DNA of 64,000 bases, taken from contig NZ_KI912268.1 in NCBI RefSeq assembly GCF_000242615.2, positions 1,584,551 through 1,648,550 of the forward strand, written 5' to 3'. This stretch comes from Holophaga foetida DSM 6591 (GTDB taxonomy: Bacteria; Acidobacteriota; Holophagae; Holophagales; Holophagaceae). Of this stretch, positions 9,835 to 19,668 are shown piece after piece. The notes under the pieces were generated by a model that was not told the DNA's origin, searched no databases, and worked only from the letters and a program-made list of their open reading frames with translations. How positions within the stretch are numbered: position 1 is the first letter of the stretch; each line of letters begins with the position of its first letter. The position numbers were made by a program, and so were the translations under genes.

Positions 9835-9879
9835 AAAGGGGGGACATCGCGAGCGCAGCGAGCAGGCGGTCCCCCCTTT
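9835..9879. repeat. Strong hairpin, REP-like, in the gap between a membrane-protein gene and recO
   Basis: Arms AAAGGGGGGAC (9835-9845) and GTCCCCCCTTT (9869-9879) are perfectly complementary over 11 bp. The 23-nt loop carries GCGAGCGCAGCGAGC. A smaller GGTCGGGC/GCCCGGCC hairpin lies just before it (about 9802-9820). The remaining gap, 9687-9948, holds no gene that I can see. It may act as a terminator for recO or be a repetitive extragenic palindrome. Confidence 0.55.
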
Positions 9880-9948
9880 CATGGCAGAAGATAAATTGCC
9901 CTGAACGACCACCAGATACGCTACGTCGGATGGCGGTTTTGGATCAGG

Positions 9949-10683
9949 TCAGATAAGCCGCTCCAGCACATCGTAGCTCTTCAGGCGCCCTCCCAGCTCC
10001 CGGTGGAGGCGGTCCCGCAGGAGACGGGTGATGACCCGGGCGGCCTCGTCGCCTTCGGGGTCCGGACATTCCTCGGCGGGCCGGGTCCGCAGCTCCCGCA
10101 GGTATTCCCGGGTGCCCGGAGGCAGGGCTTCCATGGGGTCCACCGGGGTGCAGGCAGCGCATCGCCAGCCATGCTCTTCGGTAAGGAGCACCAGGGGCGC
10201 ATCGCCACGGCCGCAGTGACCGCAGAGGCGGGGATGGGGCAGCAGGCCGAGGCAGTGGAGGAGCCAGTGCTCCGCATAGGCCAGCACCGCCATGGCCCGC
10301 TCCGGCTGGGCCTTCAGGACACGGCCACAAGCACTGAGCAGGCGGAAGAGGCGGACATCCTCCACCCCCTCCCTGGCCACGCGGTCGAAGAGGTCCGCCA
10401 GGCAGGCCACCACCAGATTGGACTCCAGGTGCCCGAGGGTGAGGGGGGAATGCATCAGCTCACAGCGGGTGATGCGCCGCAGCTCCACATGCTCCTTTCC
10501 CCAGAACCCCACCTTCACCAGCCCCAGGGGCTCGAAGGCGCTGACCCACTTGGCCGAGGGCTTCTTGGCCCCCTTCGCCAGCCCCACCACCCGCTCCCCT
10601 TCCTCCGTCAGAAAGGACACCACCAGCCCCCCCTCCTGGAAGGGCGTCGGGCGCAGGACGATGGCCGTGAGGGTGCGGATCAT
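9949..10683 (-). CDS. recO: DNA repair protein RecO
   Basis: RecO loads RecA onto SSB-coated DNA in the RecFOR pathway. From ATG 10683 the protein is 244 residues. The N-terminal OB fold begins IRTLTAIVLRPTPFQEGGLVV-like. The middle is helical, and a zinc-finger set CGHC ... CAAC lies at about residues 153-178. The upstream GTG alternative at 10698 lacks a ribosome site. The inverted-repeat element at 10717-10905 directly precedes it, so the gene is probably expressed separately from polA. Confidence 0.9.
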   Translation of the reverse strand: MIRTLTAIVLRPTPFQEGGLVVSFLTEEGERVVGLAKGAKKPSAKWVSAFEPLGLVKVGFWGKEHVELRRITRCELMHSPLTLGHLESNLVVACLADLFDRVAREGVEDVRLFRLLSACGRVLKAQPERAMAVLAYAEHWLLHCLGLLPHPRLCGHCGRGDAPLVLLTEEHGWRCAACTPVDPMEALPPGTREYLRELRTRPAEECPDPEGDEAARVITRLLRDRLHRELGGRLKSYDVLERLI

Positions 10684-10716
10684 GTATGCGCCGTCCACAG
10701 GAAAGAGAACGGAGTC

Positions 10717-10905
10717 AACGCAGAGGGCGCAGAGAAAGGCAAAAAGAGAGGGCGCAGAGGAAGAAAGAAAAGCCCGCCGGGCCTGGACTCAGTGTGCGTG
10801 GCGCGAGCGCCCAGTAGCATGGGGGACCTGTCCATCCGATGCACCCGCGGACAAGCCTGTGTTTCCTCTGCGCCCTCTCTTTTCATCCTCTGCGCCCTCT
10901 GCGTT
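10717..10905. repeat. Long inverted-repeat element between polA and recO (CGCAGAG family)
   Basis: Outer arms 10717-10734 (AACGCAGAGGGCGCAGAG) and 10888-10905 are perfect complements over 18 bp. Inner arms 10742-10762 and 10863-10883 are perfect complements over 21 bp. The central 100 bp contain a GGCGCGAGCGCC hairpin and a GACCTGTCC block similar to the interior of the 2781-3043 element. No coding frame is credible. It fills most of the 252-bp gap and probably adopts a long stem in RNA from either strand. Confidence 0.75.
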
Positions 10906-10935
10906 CCAGCAGTTGGAATGCCCCAGTCCGACGCA

Positions 10936-13737
10936 TCACTTGCACTCCAGCCAGCTCACCCCGCTTCGCACTTCGGCGGCCAGCTTGACCCCCAGGGGCC
11001 CCAGGTCGTCGGCGCCCTCCATGGCCTCCTGAAGGAGGCGGGAAGCGGTCTCCACCTCCTCGGTCGGGCACTCCACCAGGAGTTCATCGTGGACCTGGAG
11101 CAGGAGGCGGGCCTTCAGGCCCTCTGCCTGGAGGGCACGGTGGAGGCGCACCATGGCGCGGCGCATGATATCGGCGGCAGTGCCCTGGACCACGGTATTC
11201 ACGGCCTCCCGGAGCCCGGCAGCCTTGAGGTTCTGGCTGGCGGCCTCCAGTTCGGGAATGCGCCGGATGCGGCCCCAGTGGGTGCGCACCAGCCCCTCCT
11301 TCAGGGCCTCCTCCTTGGTGCCCTCGATCCACTGGGCGACCCGAGGCATGCGCTCGAAGTAGCGGTCGATGAAGGCCTTGGCCTCCTTCATGGAGATGCC
11401 CAGACTGGCGGACAGGGCGAAGGCCCCCTGCCCGTAGAGGAGGCCGAAGTTCACGGCCTTGGCGGCGCTGCGCTGCTCCGCCGTAATCTCCACCATGGGG
11501 ATGCCCATGACCTCGGAGGCCGTGCGGCGATGGATGTCCTCGCCGCTGGCGAAGGCCCCCAGGAGGATGGGGTCCTGGGCCAGGGCCGCCACCACCCGCA
11601 GTTCGATCTGGCCGTAGTCGGCGTCCAGCAGCACCCATCCTGGCTCCGGCACGAAGGCCCCCCGGATGGCCCGCCCCTCGGGGGTGCGCACCGGGATGTT
11701 CTGGAGGTTGGGTTCGCTGGAGGCCAAACGCCCCGTGGCCACCGCCGCCTGGTGGAGGCGGGTGTGGACCCGCCCCGTCAGAGGATTCACCAGCTGAGGG
11801 AGGGCCTCGACGTAGGTCCCCAGGAGCTTCTGCATCTGGCGGTGCTTCAGGAGGACCTGGGCGATCTCGCCGTCTTCCCGCTTGGCGAGTTCCACCAGCA
11901 CATCCTCATCGGTGCTGGGGGCCTTGGTCTTGGCGGTGCGCTGGAGCACGGGCAATCCAAGCTTCTCGTAGAGGATCCGCCCCAGCTGGGCGGGGCTGTT
12001 GAGGTTGAAGGGCTCCCCCGCCAGCTCCAGGACCCGCTTTTCCGCCTCGGAACGGGCGGCCCGCATCTCCTGGGCCAGCCCTTCGAGGACCTTCGGATCC
12101 ACCCGGATGCCCCTGAGTTCCAGATCCGCCAGGACCTCCACCAGGGGCAGATCGACCTCCTGATAGAGCCGCAGCAGGCGCTCGTCCGTCATCTGCTCTT
12201 TCAGGCGATCGCACAACTGAAGGGCCAGATCGGCGTCCTCGGCGGCGTACTGCACGGCGGTATCGAAATCCGCCTCATCGAAGCGCTTCTGGGCCTTCCC
12301 CTTCCCCACCACGGATTCGAAGGGGATGGGACGCAGGTCCAGGATCCGGGCGCTCATGTCGTCCAGGTTGTGGCGCTGGGTGCTGTCCAGGAGGAAGCTC
12401 CGCACCATGCTGTCGTCCGCCACCCCCTGCACAGGCAGGCCGTGGCGCTGTAGCACCTGGAGGTCGTATTTCAGGTTCTGGCCACACTTGGCCACCGAAC
12501 GGTCCTCCAGGAGGGGGCCCAGGATGCGGCGCAGCTCCTTGAAGGGGAGGTTGCGTTCATCCAGGTAGGGCGAAAGCTCCCTGAAAAAGGCCTCGGGATC
12601 GCCCTTCAGATCCAGCAGGCTCTCCGGCAGGCCTGACCCTTCGAGAAGCCCCGGCAGGGCGCCCTCGACATCACTCTCGCTGGGCTTGAGGTGGGCCAGG
12701 GGCACGTAGAGCCCTTCGTTGGGCGTCCAGGCCAGGCTCAGGCCCACGATGTGGCCCCGGGTGGGGTCCAGGCTGGTGGTCTCGGTATCCAGGCCGAAGC
12801 GGCCCGCTGCGCGGCAGGCGGCCACAGCGGCTTCCAGATCCTTCAGGGTTGCGGCGTGACGATAGGTGCGGGCGGCCTTCTCGGCCTGGGTCTGGGCCGG
12901 GGTGAACTCCTTCACCAGGCTCTGGAAGCCCAGGGTCTTGAAGTGCTCCCGGGCCTTGGCGTCGTCCAGACCGGGATAGCGCAGCCCCTCGGGGGTGACC
13001 GGCAGCTCCAGGTCCCTCACCACCGTCACCAGACGCCGGGTCAGGTCCAGCCAGGGGGCCGCAGCTTCGAGCCCCTCCCGCTGCTTGGGTTTGAGCTCGG
13101 CCTTGGCGGCGAGGATGGCCTCCAGGCTGCCGTACTTCTCCAGGAGCTGGGCAGCCCCCTTCTCGCCGATGCCCGGCACGCCCTTCACGTTATCCGAGGC
13201 ATCCCCCAGGATCGTCAGGAAGTCCACCACCTGCTCGGGCCAGACCCCCATGCGCTCCCGGACACCCGCCCGGTCGTGCCATATCTCGCCGTCCTTGGTG
13301 TTGAGCACCGTGATCCCGGCGGCATCGTCCACCATCTGCAGCAGATCCTTGTCCGGGCTCACGATGACCGCCGGGAGGCCCGCCGCAGCGCTCTGGGCCG
13401 CCAGGGTGCCCATCACATCGTCGGCTTCGAAACCCGGCAGCTCCACGATGGGGATGTTCAGGGCCTGGATCAGCTCGCGAATCAGAGGGATCTGGGGCCT
13501 CAGGTCCTCCGGCATGTCCGGGCGGTTGGCCTTGTAATCGGGGTAGATCTCATGGCGGAAGGTGGGTGCGGGCGTATCGAAAACCGCCGCGATATGGGTG
13601 GGCTGGTGCTTCTCCAGGAGCTGGAGGGCGATGCGGGTGAAGGTGTAGGCCGCACCGTTCTTCAGGCGTGGGTTGGCGAAATAGGAACGGAAGATGAATG
13701 CGAAGGTATCAAGGAGATAGAGGCGCTGTTCAGTCAT
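10936..13737 (-). CDS. polA: DNA polymerase I with 5' nuclease, proofreading and polymerase domains
   Basis: A 933-residue family A polymerase for Okazaki-fragment processing and repair. The 5'-3' nuclease (about 1-290) contains FEADDVMGTLA and PGIGEKGAAQLL. The 3'-5' exonuclease motifs all look intact: D-x-E in GLDTETTSLD, NLKYD, and Y-x3-D in YAAEDAD, so proofreading is probably active, unlike Taq-type enzymes. The polymerase domain has motif A DADYGQIELRV, motif B RSAAKAVNFGLLYG and motif C LLLQVHDELLVE. ATG 13737 is used because the homologous N-terminus (LYLLDTFAFIFRSYF) follows directly; its ribosome site is weak. Confidence 0.97.
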   Translation of the reverse strand: MTEQRLYLLDTFAFIFRSYFANPRLKNGAAYTFTRIALQLLEKHQPTHIAAVFDTPAPTFRHEIYPDYKANRPDMPEDLRPQIPLIRELIQALNIPIVELPGFEADDVMGTLAAQSAAAGLPAVIVSPDKDLLQMVDDAAGITVLNTKDGEIWHDRAGVRERMGVWPEQVVDFLTILGDASDNVKGVPGIGEKGAAQLLEKYGSLEAILAAKAELKPKQREGLEAAAPWLDLTRRLVTVVRDLELPVTPEGLRYPGLDDAKAREHFKTLGFQSLVKEFTPAQTQAEKAARTYRHAATLKDLEAAVAACRAAGRFGLDTETTSLDPTRGHIVGLSLAWTPNEGLYVPLAHLKPSESDVEGALPGLLEGSGLPESLLDLKGDPEAFFRELSPYLDERNLPFKELRRILGPLLEDRSVAKCGQNLKYDLQVLQRHGLPVQGVADDSMVRSFLLDSTQRHNLDDMSARILDLRPIPFESVVGKGKAQKRFDEADFDTAVQYAAEDADLALQLCDRLKEQMTDERLLRLYQEVDLPLVEVLADLELRGIRVDPKVLEGLAQEMRAARSEAEKRVLELAGEPFNLNSPAQLGRILYEKLGLPVLQRTAKTKAPSTDEDVLVELAKREDGEIAQVLLKHRQMQKLLGTYVEALPQLVNPLTGRVHTRLHQAAVATGRLASSEPNLQNIPVRTPEGRAIRGAFVPEPGWVLLDADYGQIELRVVAALAQDPILLGAFASGEDIHRRTASEVMGIPMVEITAEQRSAAKAVNFGLLYGQGAFALSASLGISMKEAKAFIDRYFERMPRVAQWIEGTKEEALKEGLVRTHWGRIRRIPELEAASQNLKAAGLREAVNTVVQGTAADIMRRAMVRLHRALQAEGLKARLLLQVHDELLVECPTEEVETASRLLQEAMEGADDLGPLGVKLAAEVRSGVSWLECK

Positions 13738-13856
13738 GGGAATAGTCTGGCAGGGTTGGCCAGCAGCTTCCCCGGGCGATTGGAGGTCCGGAAAAGCTAT
13801 CATGTTCCTCTGCTCTGGTTTCATCCCCAGAGAAACGGTATGTCTGAGGAGAATCC

Positions 13857-14957
13857 ATGACCAAGCGTGCCATCAACTTCTACGCGGGCCCCGCCGGGCT
13901 GCCCTTGCCGGCCCTGGAACGGGCCCAGGCGGAGCTGCTGGACTTTGCGGGCACCGGGATGTCCGTCATGGAGATCAGCCACCGCTCCAAGGAATACGAC
14001 GCGGTCCACGAGGAGGCCCTCTCCCTGGTGCGGGAGTTGCTGGACCTCCCCAAGAACTTCAAGGTGATGCTCCTTCAGGGCGGCGCCCACCTGACCTTCG
14101 GCATGATCCCCCTCAACCTGCTCCAGGGCGGGCGCAAGGCCGACTACATCCTCACCGGCAACTGGTCCGAGAAGGCCTACCAGGACGCCCGACTCATCGC
14201 CGGGGACCGGGTCAAGGTCGCGGGCTCCACCAAGGATCTCCACTATTCACGCCTCCCCAAGGCCAGCGAGCTGAGCTTCCAGAAGGACAGCGCCTTCGTC
14301 CACTTCACCTCCAACAACACGGTGGAGGGCACCCAGTTCAAGGAATGGCCCGATACCGGCGGCATCCCCTACATCTGCGACATGTCCTCGGACATCATGT
14401 GGCGCCCCTTCGACGTCAGCCCCTTCGGCCTCATCTACGGCGGCGCCCAGAAGAACCTCGGCCCCTCCGGCGTGACCCTCCTCATCATGCGGGACGACTT
14501 CCTGGACATGTGCGAGGACCAGAACCTGCCGACCTACCTGCGCTTCCGCGTCCATGCAGAGAAGAACAGCCTCTACAACACCCCCCCCACCTTCGGCATC
14601 TACCTTCTGCGCAATGTCCTGGCCCACAACAAGGCCATCGGCGGCCTGAAGGTCATGGAGGAGCAGAACCGCAGGAAGGGCGAGCTCCTCTATGGCTGCA
14701 TCGATCGCCACCCGGGCTTCTACCGCCCCTTCGTCACCGAAACCGCCGACCGCTCCCTCATGAACGTGGACTTCTTCCTGCCCACGGAAGAGCTGACGGA
14801 CCTCTTCGTGAAGGAAGCCAAGACCAACGGCATGGTGGGTCTCAAGGGCTACCGCGATATCGGCGGTATCCGCGTCAGCACCTACAACGCCGTGAGCGTT
14901 GAGAACGTGGAGACCCTGGTGGCCTTCATGGAGGATTTCGCGGCCAGGAAGGGCTGA
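13857..14957 (+). CDS. serC: Phosphoserine aminotransferase
   Basis: PLP-dependent enzyme converting 3-phosphohydroxypyruvate and glutamate to phosphoserine, in serine and possibly pyridoxine synthesis. At 366 residues it has standard length. The N-terminal INFYAGPAGLPLPALE, the phosphate-binding GGAH near residue 80 and the Schiff-base lysine in YGGAQKNLGPSG (about 198) are all present. A TGAGGAG ribosome site precedes ATG 13857. It is divergent from polA with a 119-bp gap that must hold both promoters. serA and serB are not in the window. Confidence 0.96.
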   Translation: MTKRAINFYAGPAGLPLPALERAQAELLDFAGTGMSVMEISHRSKEYDAVHEEALSLVRELLDLPKNFKVMLLQGGAHLTFGMIPLNLLQGGRKADYILTGNWSEKAYQDARLIAGDRVKVAGSTKDLHYSRLPKASELSFQKDSAFVHFTSNNTVEGTQFKEWPDTGGIPYICDMSSDIMWRPFDVSPFGLIYGGAQKNLGPSGVTLLIMRDDFLDMCEDQNLPTYLRFRVHAEKNSLYNTPPTFGIYLLRNVLAHNKAIGGLKVMEEQNRRKGELLYGCIDRHPGFYRPFVTETADRSLMNVDFFLPTEELTDLFVKEAKTNGMVGLKGYRDIGGIRVSTYNAVSVENVETLVAFMEDFAARKG

Positions 14958-15035
14958 TCCCCAGGTTCATGGGAGGCCCTGCTTCCGTCGATGCGCATTG
15001 AGATCAGCCGCCCCTGAACCACCTCAAAGGAGTCC

Positions 15036-18000
15036 ATGAAAGCCCCCCGACGCAAGTCCAACCAGCGCAGCGTCATCTCTGCCCTGCGGATCGCGATCAT
15101 CTACGCGATCGTCGCCGGAGTGTGGATCTTTGCCTCGGATCACCTCCTGGGCCTCCTGGTGGCGGATCCCCGCCTCCTGACCCAGTTCGCCACTTACAAG
15201 GGACTGGCCTTCGTGGCCATCACGGCCCTGATGCTCTACGGCCTCATTCAGCAGGCCATCTCAAAGCAGGTAGAGGAATCCGCCGCCCCCACCCCCCAAA
15301 GGGACCTTGAGGCCCCGGCACCGAGAATGGCCTGGCCCTTCCTGGCCTTCGGCATCCTCACGGCAGTCATCATCGCGGTCGGAAGCTTGGTGGTGGGCCA
15401 CCAGAAGCGCGCATTCAAGCGGGAAGAGCAGGCCAAGCTGTCCACCATCGCCCAGTTCAAGGCCCAGCAACTGGATACCTGGGTGGAAACCGGCATCCAC
15501 CAGACGGAGTACGCCGCCACCAAGTCGATCCTGGCCCGCACCGCCCATGCCTGGATGGAGGCGGGTCACCCCCAGGACGAAACCCGGGACCGCCTCCAGA
15601 AACGCATGAGGGATCTTCTGGTGACTGGCCAGCATCGCTTCGTCATCATGAGGGACCGGAAGGGGGCACCGAGGCTCCAGGCCGGAACCCCGAACGAGGC
15701 ACCCCATTTCCTCGAAGCGGCCGGGAAGTCCATGGATGACGGGAAAACGAGGGTTGAGACGGAGATCCGTCCACAGGGGCCTCCCCTGGTGCATATCTTC
15801 ACCCCCCTGACGGTCATGCATCGCGAAGAGACCAGGGTGGTCGGGTGCATCCACCTCGCCATGGATGCGGATCAGAAGCTGATCCCGGACCTGGAATCAG
15901 CCCTGCGCGAAACCATATCCGCCGAGATTCTCCTGGTGGGATTCAGCCAGGGAACCCCGTGCTTCCTGAACCCCCGCCTCCGGACATTCCGAAGTGAGGC
16001 CCAGCGGGAACTCCTCTCCCACCTGAGCCTCGGAGGAGAGCCCAAGCCTGTCAGCGGTGACCATTACCTGGGAACGGTGGCCTGGTCCCGCCAACTCCCC
16101 TGGGGGGTCATGGCCACCGAGGACACGGAGATTGTATTCAAAGCCACCCAGCGTCTGGCGGGTTACGTCGTCCTGCTCGGGATCGTCTTCGTCGCCACGG
16201 GGGCCGCCCTCATCACCTTCTGGATGCGACTCCAGCACAAGCTCTACACCCAACATCAGGAGCGCCAAGCCCTGGAAAACCAGATTCTGGAGAAACGCCT
16301 GGACTACCTATCCCGATTCGCCAACGACATCGTCCTGCTGGTGGACGAGGACGGGCGAATCCTGGATGCCAACGACCGGGCCTGCTCGGCCTACGGGTAT
16401 ACCCGGGAGGAACTGCTCGCCCTGTCGATCCGGGATATCCGGGCCCCCGAGAGCATGCAGGCTTTCTCCGAGCAGTGGAAGACGGCCCACGATGCCGGGG
16501 CCCACTTCTTCGAGACAATCCACCGCCACCGGGATGGCAGGGTTTTCCCCGTGGAGGTGAGCAGCCGCCAGGTGGAGATGCAGGGGCACTCCCTGGTGCA
16601 GAGCATCGTCCGCGACATTTCGGAACGGAGGGCGGCCGAGGAAGAGTTGAAACAGATCAACCGTCTCCAGACCCTCATCCTGGAGAACAGCGCCGTGGGC
16701 ATCGCCCTGGTGAGGAATCGGGTCTACGAGTGGGTCAATCCCAGACTGGCCGAGATGCTGGGGGGTGAGACATCCCAGATCAAAGGGACACCAACCCGCG
16801 CGTACACAGATGAAACGACCGACCAAGAGGTGATGGCCAGGATCATGGAGGGCATGGCTGGAGGAGGGTGGGCTGATCTCGAGTGCAGACTCATGCGCCT
16901 CGACCGCAGTTCCTTCTGGGCCCGCCTGCGGGTCAAAGCCCTGGATCCAGAACGGCCCCTGGAGGGCGCCATCTTCATCGTCGAGGATGTCACCGCCAGC
17001 AAGAGGGCCGAGGAGGCTCTGCGCCAGACCCAGAAACTGGAGAGCCTGGGGGTGCTAGCCGGGGGCATCGCCCACGACTTCAACAACCTTCTGACAGCCA
17101 TCCTCGGCAATCTCAATCTGGCCCAGAGCGAGCTTGATGACCAGCACCGGGCCCACGACTATCTGACCAACGTCGAGAAGACCATTCTCAAGGCCGTCGA
17201 TCTGACACGCCAGATGCTGGCCTATTCGGGCAAAGGGCGTTTCATCGTCAAGCCCAACAACCTGAACCGGATCATCAACGAGATGGCAGAACTGCTCAAG
17301 GTCTCCATCTCCAAGAAGATCGATCTTGTCCTGGACCTCCCCCCGGGCATTCCCCAGGTGATCTCCGATGCCGCCCAGCTTCAACAGGTGGTGATGAACC
17401 TGGTGACCAACGCAGCGGATGCCATCGGGGATGGGACCGGCGTCATCGCCATCCGTTCCAGCTCAGAACGGCTCAGCGAAAACCAAGTCCCCTCTGCCCA
17501 CCCCGGGAAATTCCTGCCCCAGGGCTCCTATGTCCGCCTCGTGGTGGAGGACAACGGGTGCGGGATGAGTCCAGATGTGGTCGCCCGGATCTTCGATCCG
17601 TTCTTCAGCACAAAGATGACGGGACGCGGGTTGGGGCTCTCCGCCATGCTGGGCATCCTGCGGGGCCATCAGGCTGGCATCCAGATCCACAGCCAACCAG
17701 GCAAGGGCTCCCGTTTCGACCTGTTCTTCCCGGCCGCCACCGAATCGGAGGAGGCCACCGCTCCCGATAGCCGAGCCTCCTCCCCGGTCGCCAAGGGAAC
17801 CCGGGTGCTCCTGGTGGATGATGAGCCCATGATCCGGGAGACGGCGGGCATGGTCCTCAGCGCCCTTAGCATGGACGTGACCCTCGCATCGGATGGCGAG
17901 GAAGCCCTGGCGTTCTTCCAGAGCCGGGACATCGATCTGGTGGTACTGGACCTCACCATGCCCCGCATGGACGGGCGCGAGGCTTTCCGACGACTGAGGG

Positions 18001-18161
18001 ATCTGCGCCCGGGACTGCCGATCATCGTGTGCAGCGGTTACAGCGAGCAGGAGTCCCTCCTGGATGCCCAGGGACTCCCCCCCACAGCCTTCCTGCCTAA
18101 ACCTTATTCCATCAAGAGCCTGGAAAGGGTCATCGGAGACGTCCTGGCATCCAGGGCCTGA
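15036..18161 (+). CDS. Membrane hybrid sensor histidine kinase with two PAS domains and a C-terminal receiver
   Basis: 1041 residues with an AAAGGAG ribosome site. The N-terminus is a two-helix membrane unit (about 8-75), then a third helix (about 103-123), a periplasmic sensor region (about 125-365, cache-like in size) and another helix (about 370-392). Two PAS domains (about 420-540 and 545-660) precede the dimerisation domain with the phospho-histidine in GGIAHDFNNLL (about 680). The ATPase domain has an N box NLVTNAADA and a G box GRGLGLSAMLG. The receiver (about 920-1035) has its aspartate in VVLDLTMPRMDG. Family members of the HDFNN type often act without a fixed partner regulator. None is adjacent. 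Confidence 0.93.
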   Translation: MKAPRRKSNQRSVISALRIAIIYAIVAGVWIFASDHLLGLLVADPRLLTQFATYKGLAFVAITALMLYGLIQQAISKQVEESAAPTPQRDLEAPAPRMAWPFLAFGILTAVIIAVGSLVVGHQKRAFKREEQAKLSTIAQFKAQQLDTWVETGIHQTEYAATKSILARTAHAWMEAGHPQDETRDRLQKRMRDLLVTGQHRFVIMRDRKGAPRLQAGTPNEAPHFLEAAGKSMDDGKTRVETEIRPQGPPLVHIFTPLTVMHREETRVVGCIHLAMDADQKLIPDLESALRETISAEILLVGFSQGTPCFLNPRLRTFRSEAQRELLSHLSLGGEPKPVSGDHYLGTVAWSRQLPWGVMATEDTEIVFKATQRLAGYVVLLGIVFVATGAALITFWMRLQHKLYTQHQERQALENQILEKRLDYLSRFANDIVLLVDEDGRILDANDRACSAYGYTREELLALSIRDIRAPESMQAFSEQWKTAHDAGAHFFETIHRHRDGRVFPVEVSSRQVEMQGHSLVQSIVRDISERRAAEEELKQINRLQTLILENSAVGIALVRNRVYEWVNPRLAEMLGGETSQIKGTPTRAYTDETTDQEVMARIMEGMAGGGWADLECRLMRLDRSSFWARLRVKALDPERPLEGAIFIVEDVTASKRAEEALRQTQKLESLGVLAGGIAHDFNNLLTAILGNLNLAQSELDDQHRAHDYLTNVEKTILKAVDLTRQMLAYSGKGRFIVKPNNLNRIINEMAELLKVSISKKIDLVLDLPPGIPQVISDAAQLQQVVMNLVTNAADAIGDGTGVIAIRSSSERLSENQVPSAHPGKFLPQGSYVRLVVEDNGCGMSPDVVARIFDPFFSTKMTGRGLGLSAMLGILRGHQAGIQIHSQPGKGSRFDLFFPAATESEEATAPDSRASSPVAKGTRVLLVDDEPMIRETAGMVLSALSMDVTLASDGEEALAFFQSRDIDLVVLDLTMPRMDGREAFRRLRDLRPGLPIIVCSGYSEQESLLDAQGLPPTAFLPKPYSIKSLERVIGDVLASRA

Positions 18162-18186
18162 GGCATACTGGATGCCTGGAGCGCCC

Positions 18187-19632
18187 ATGGCCACGGAACT
18201 CGCGCCATCCCATGATCCCGAGGTCAGCCCCATCCGCTGGTCTCTTCTGGCCCTCACCAGTGTCGGGGCCTTCATGGCCCCCCTGGATGTTTCCATCGTC
18301 TCAGTAGCCATCCCCAAGATGGTCCCCGCCTTGGGCATGAGCTTCGGCGCATCCCTCTGGATTCATGCTTCCTACCTCCTGGCCATGGCAGTGATGCTCA
18401 TCCCCATGGGCCGCCTGGCTGACGAGCGGGGTCGTGTCCACTACTACCTGGGAGGGGTCGCTGTCTTCACTGTGGGCTCCCTGGGGGCGGCCCTGAGCCC
18501 CGACGGCACCATCCTGATCCTGAGCCGCCTCGTCCAGGGCGCGGGAGCGGCCCTCCTGAGCGCCACCTCCGCCGCCATCATTGCCACAGCCTTCCCACCC
18601 CAGGAACGGGGCAAGGCCGTGGGCATCAACATCATGGCCATCTACCTGGGCCTGAGCCTGGGACCGCCCCTGGGAGGCTTCCTGGTGGACAACTTCGGAT
18701 GGACCTGGATCTTCCTCATCAATATCCCCATCGGCCTGGGGGTTTTCGCCTGGGGCTGGCACCTTCTGCCTCGCCAGGAGGGGAACCGCACCCATGACTT
18801 CAGCATGGACCTCCCGGGAGCGGCCCTGCTGGGAGCCCTGCTCATCTGCCTGCTGGTGCCCTTCACCTTCGCCCCGGAGTGGGGCTGGCACCGGCCCATC
18901 GTGTGGATCCTGCTAGCCCTGGCCCTGGTGTCCGGGATCGGCTTCTACCTGCGAGAACACCACGCCAAGTCCCCCATGCTGGACCTCAACCTGCTCCGGA
19001 AGAACCGTCTCTTTGCCGCGGCCAATGTGGCGGCCCTCCTCAACTACATGGCCCTCTTCGCCGTGGCCATGCTCTCGGCGGTCCAGCTTCAGCTGGTCCA
19101 CGGCCTCTCGGCCCGGCGCACGGGTTTGATCATGCTGAGCCAGCCGGTGGTCCAGGCCATCCTGAGCCCGATTGCGGGACGCCTGAGCGACCGCATCGGT
19201 TCCCGCATCCTGGCCACCCTGGGCATGGTCCTGACGGCGCTCGGCATGGTATCCCTGGCCCTGGCGGCGCATTCCGCCAGCCTGCCTGGGATGGTGGCAG
19301 CCTTGGCTGTAGTCGGGGTTGGCATGGCTTCCTTCAGCGCCCCCAACACCAGCGCCATCCTGGGCTGCGTCCCCAAGAACCAGATGGGACTGGCCAGCGC
19401 CTTCACGGCCACCATGCGGGTCACGGGTCAGGCCCTCAGCATCGCCATCCTGGGAAGCATCGCCTCCAGCCACCTGGCACACGGCGGATGGCGCCAGCTT
19501 CTGAAGGTGGGAAGCTCGCCCCAGGCAGCCGCAGCCTACTCCCACGGCTACCAGACAGCCATGGTCGTGGGTGCCCTCTTCGCGCTTGTGGGAGTCTGGG
19601 CATCCCTGGCCCGAGGTGGGCACACCGAGTAG
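18187..19632 (+). CDS. MFS exporter of the DHA2 (EmrB/QacA) type, 14 predicted helices
   Basis: ATG 18187 follows TGGAG at five bases; it lies 25 bp after the hybrid kinase stop, so co-transcription is likely. The 481-residue protein has about 14 hydrophobic helices. MFS motif A-like RLADERGRV and the drug-antiporter motif C region GLSLGPPLGGFLV are visible. DHA2 proteins export drugs, dyes or fatty-acid-like compounds by proton antiport. The upstream sensor kinase may respond to the exported compound; that is inference from order only. The C-terminal end is short, without an extra soluble domain. Confidence 0.88.
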   Translation: MATELAPSHDPEVSPIRWSLLALTSVGAFMAPLDVSIVSVAIPKMVPALGMSFGASLWIHASYLLAMAVMLIPMGRLADERGRVHYYLGGVAVFTVGSLGAALSPDGTILILSRLVQGAGAALLSATSAAIIATAFPPQERGKAVGINIMAIYLGLSLGPPLGGFLVDNFGWTWIFLINIPIGLGVFAWGWHLLPRQEGNRTHDFSMDLPGAALLGALLICLLVPFTFAPEWGWHRPIVWILLALALVSGIGFYLREHHAKSPMLDLNLLRKNRLFAAANVAALLNYMALFAVAMLSAVQLQLVHGLSARRTGLIMLSQPVVQAILSPIAGRLSDRIGSRILATLGMVLTALGMVSLALAAHSASLPGMVAALAVVGVGMASFSAPNTSAILGCVPKNQMGLASAFTATMRVTGQALSIAILGSIASSHLAHGGWRQLLKVGSSPQAAAAYSHGYQTAMVVGALFALVGVWASLARGGHTE

Positions 19633-19668
19633 TATCGTTTTGCCCCAGGCCCGGGTCATAATCCAGAC

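Noticed and set aside
10003..12453. An 816-codon plus-strand frame opposite recO and polA
   Set aside because: It spans two recognised genes and the repeat element between them, with G/H/L/Q-rich composition typical of an antisense shadow in high-GC DNA.
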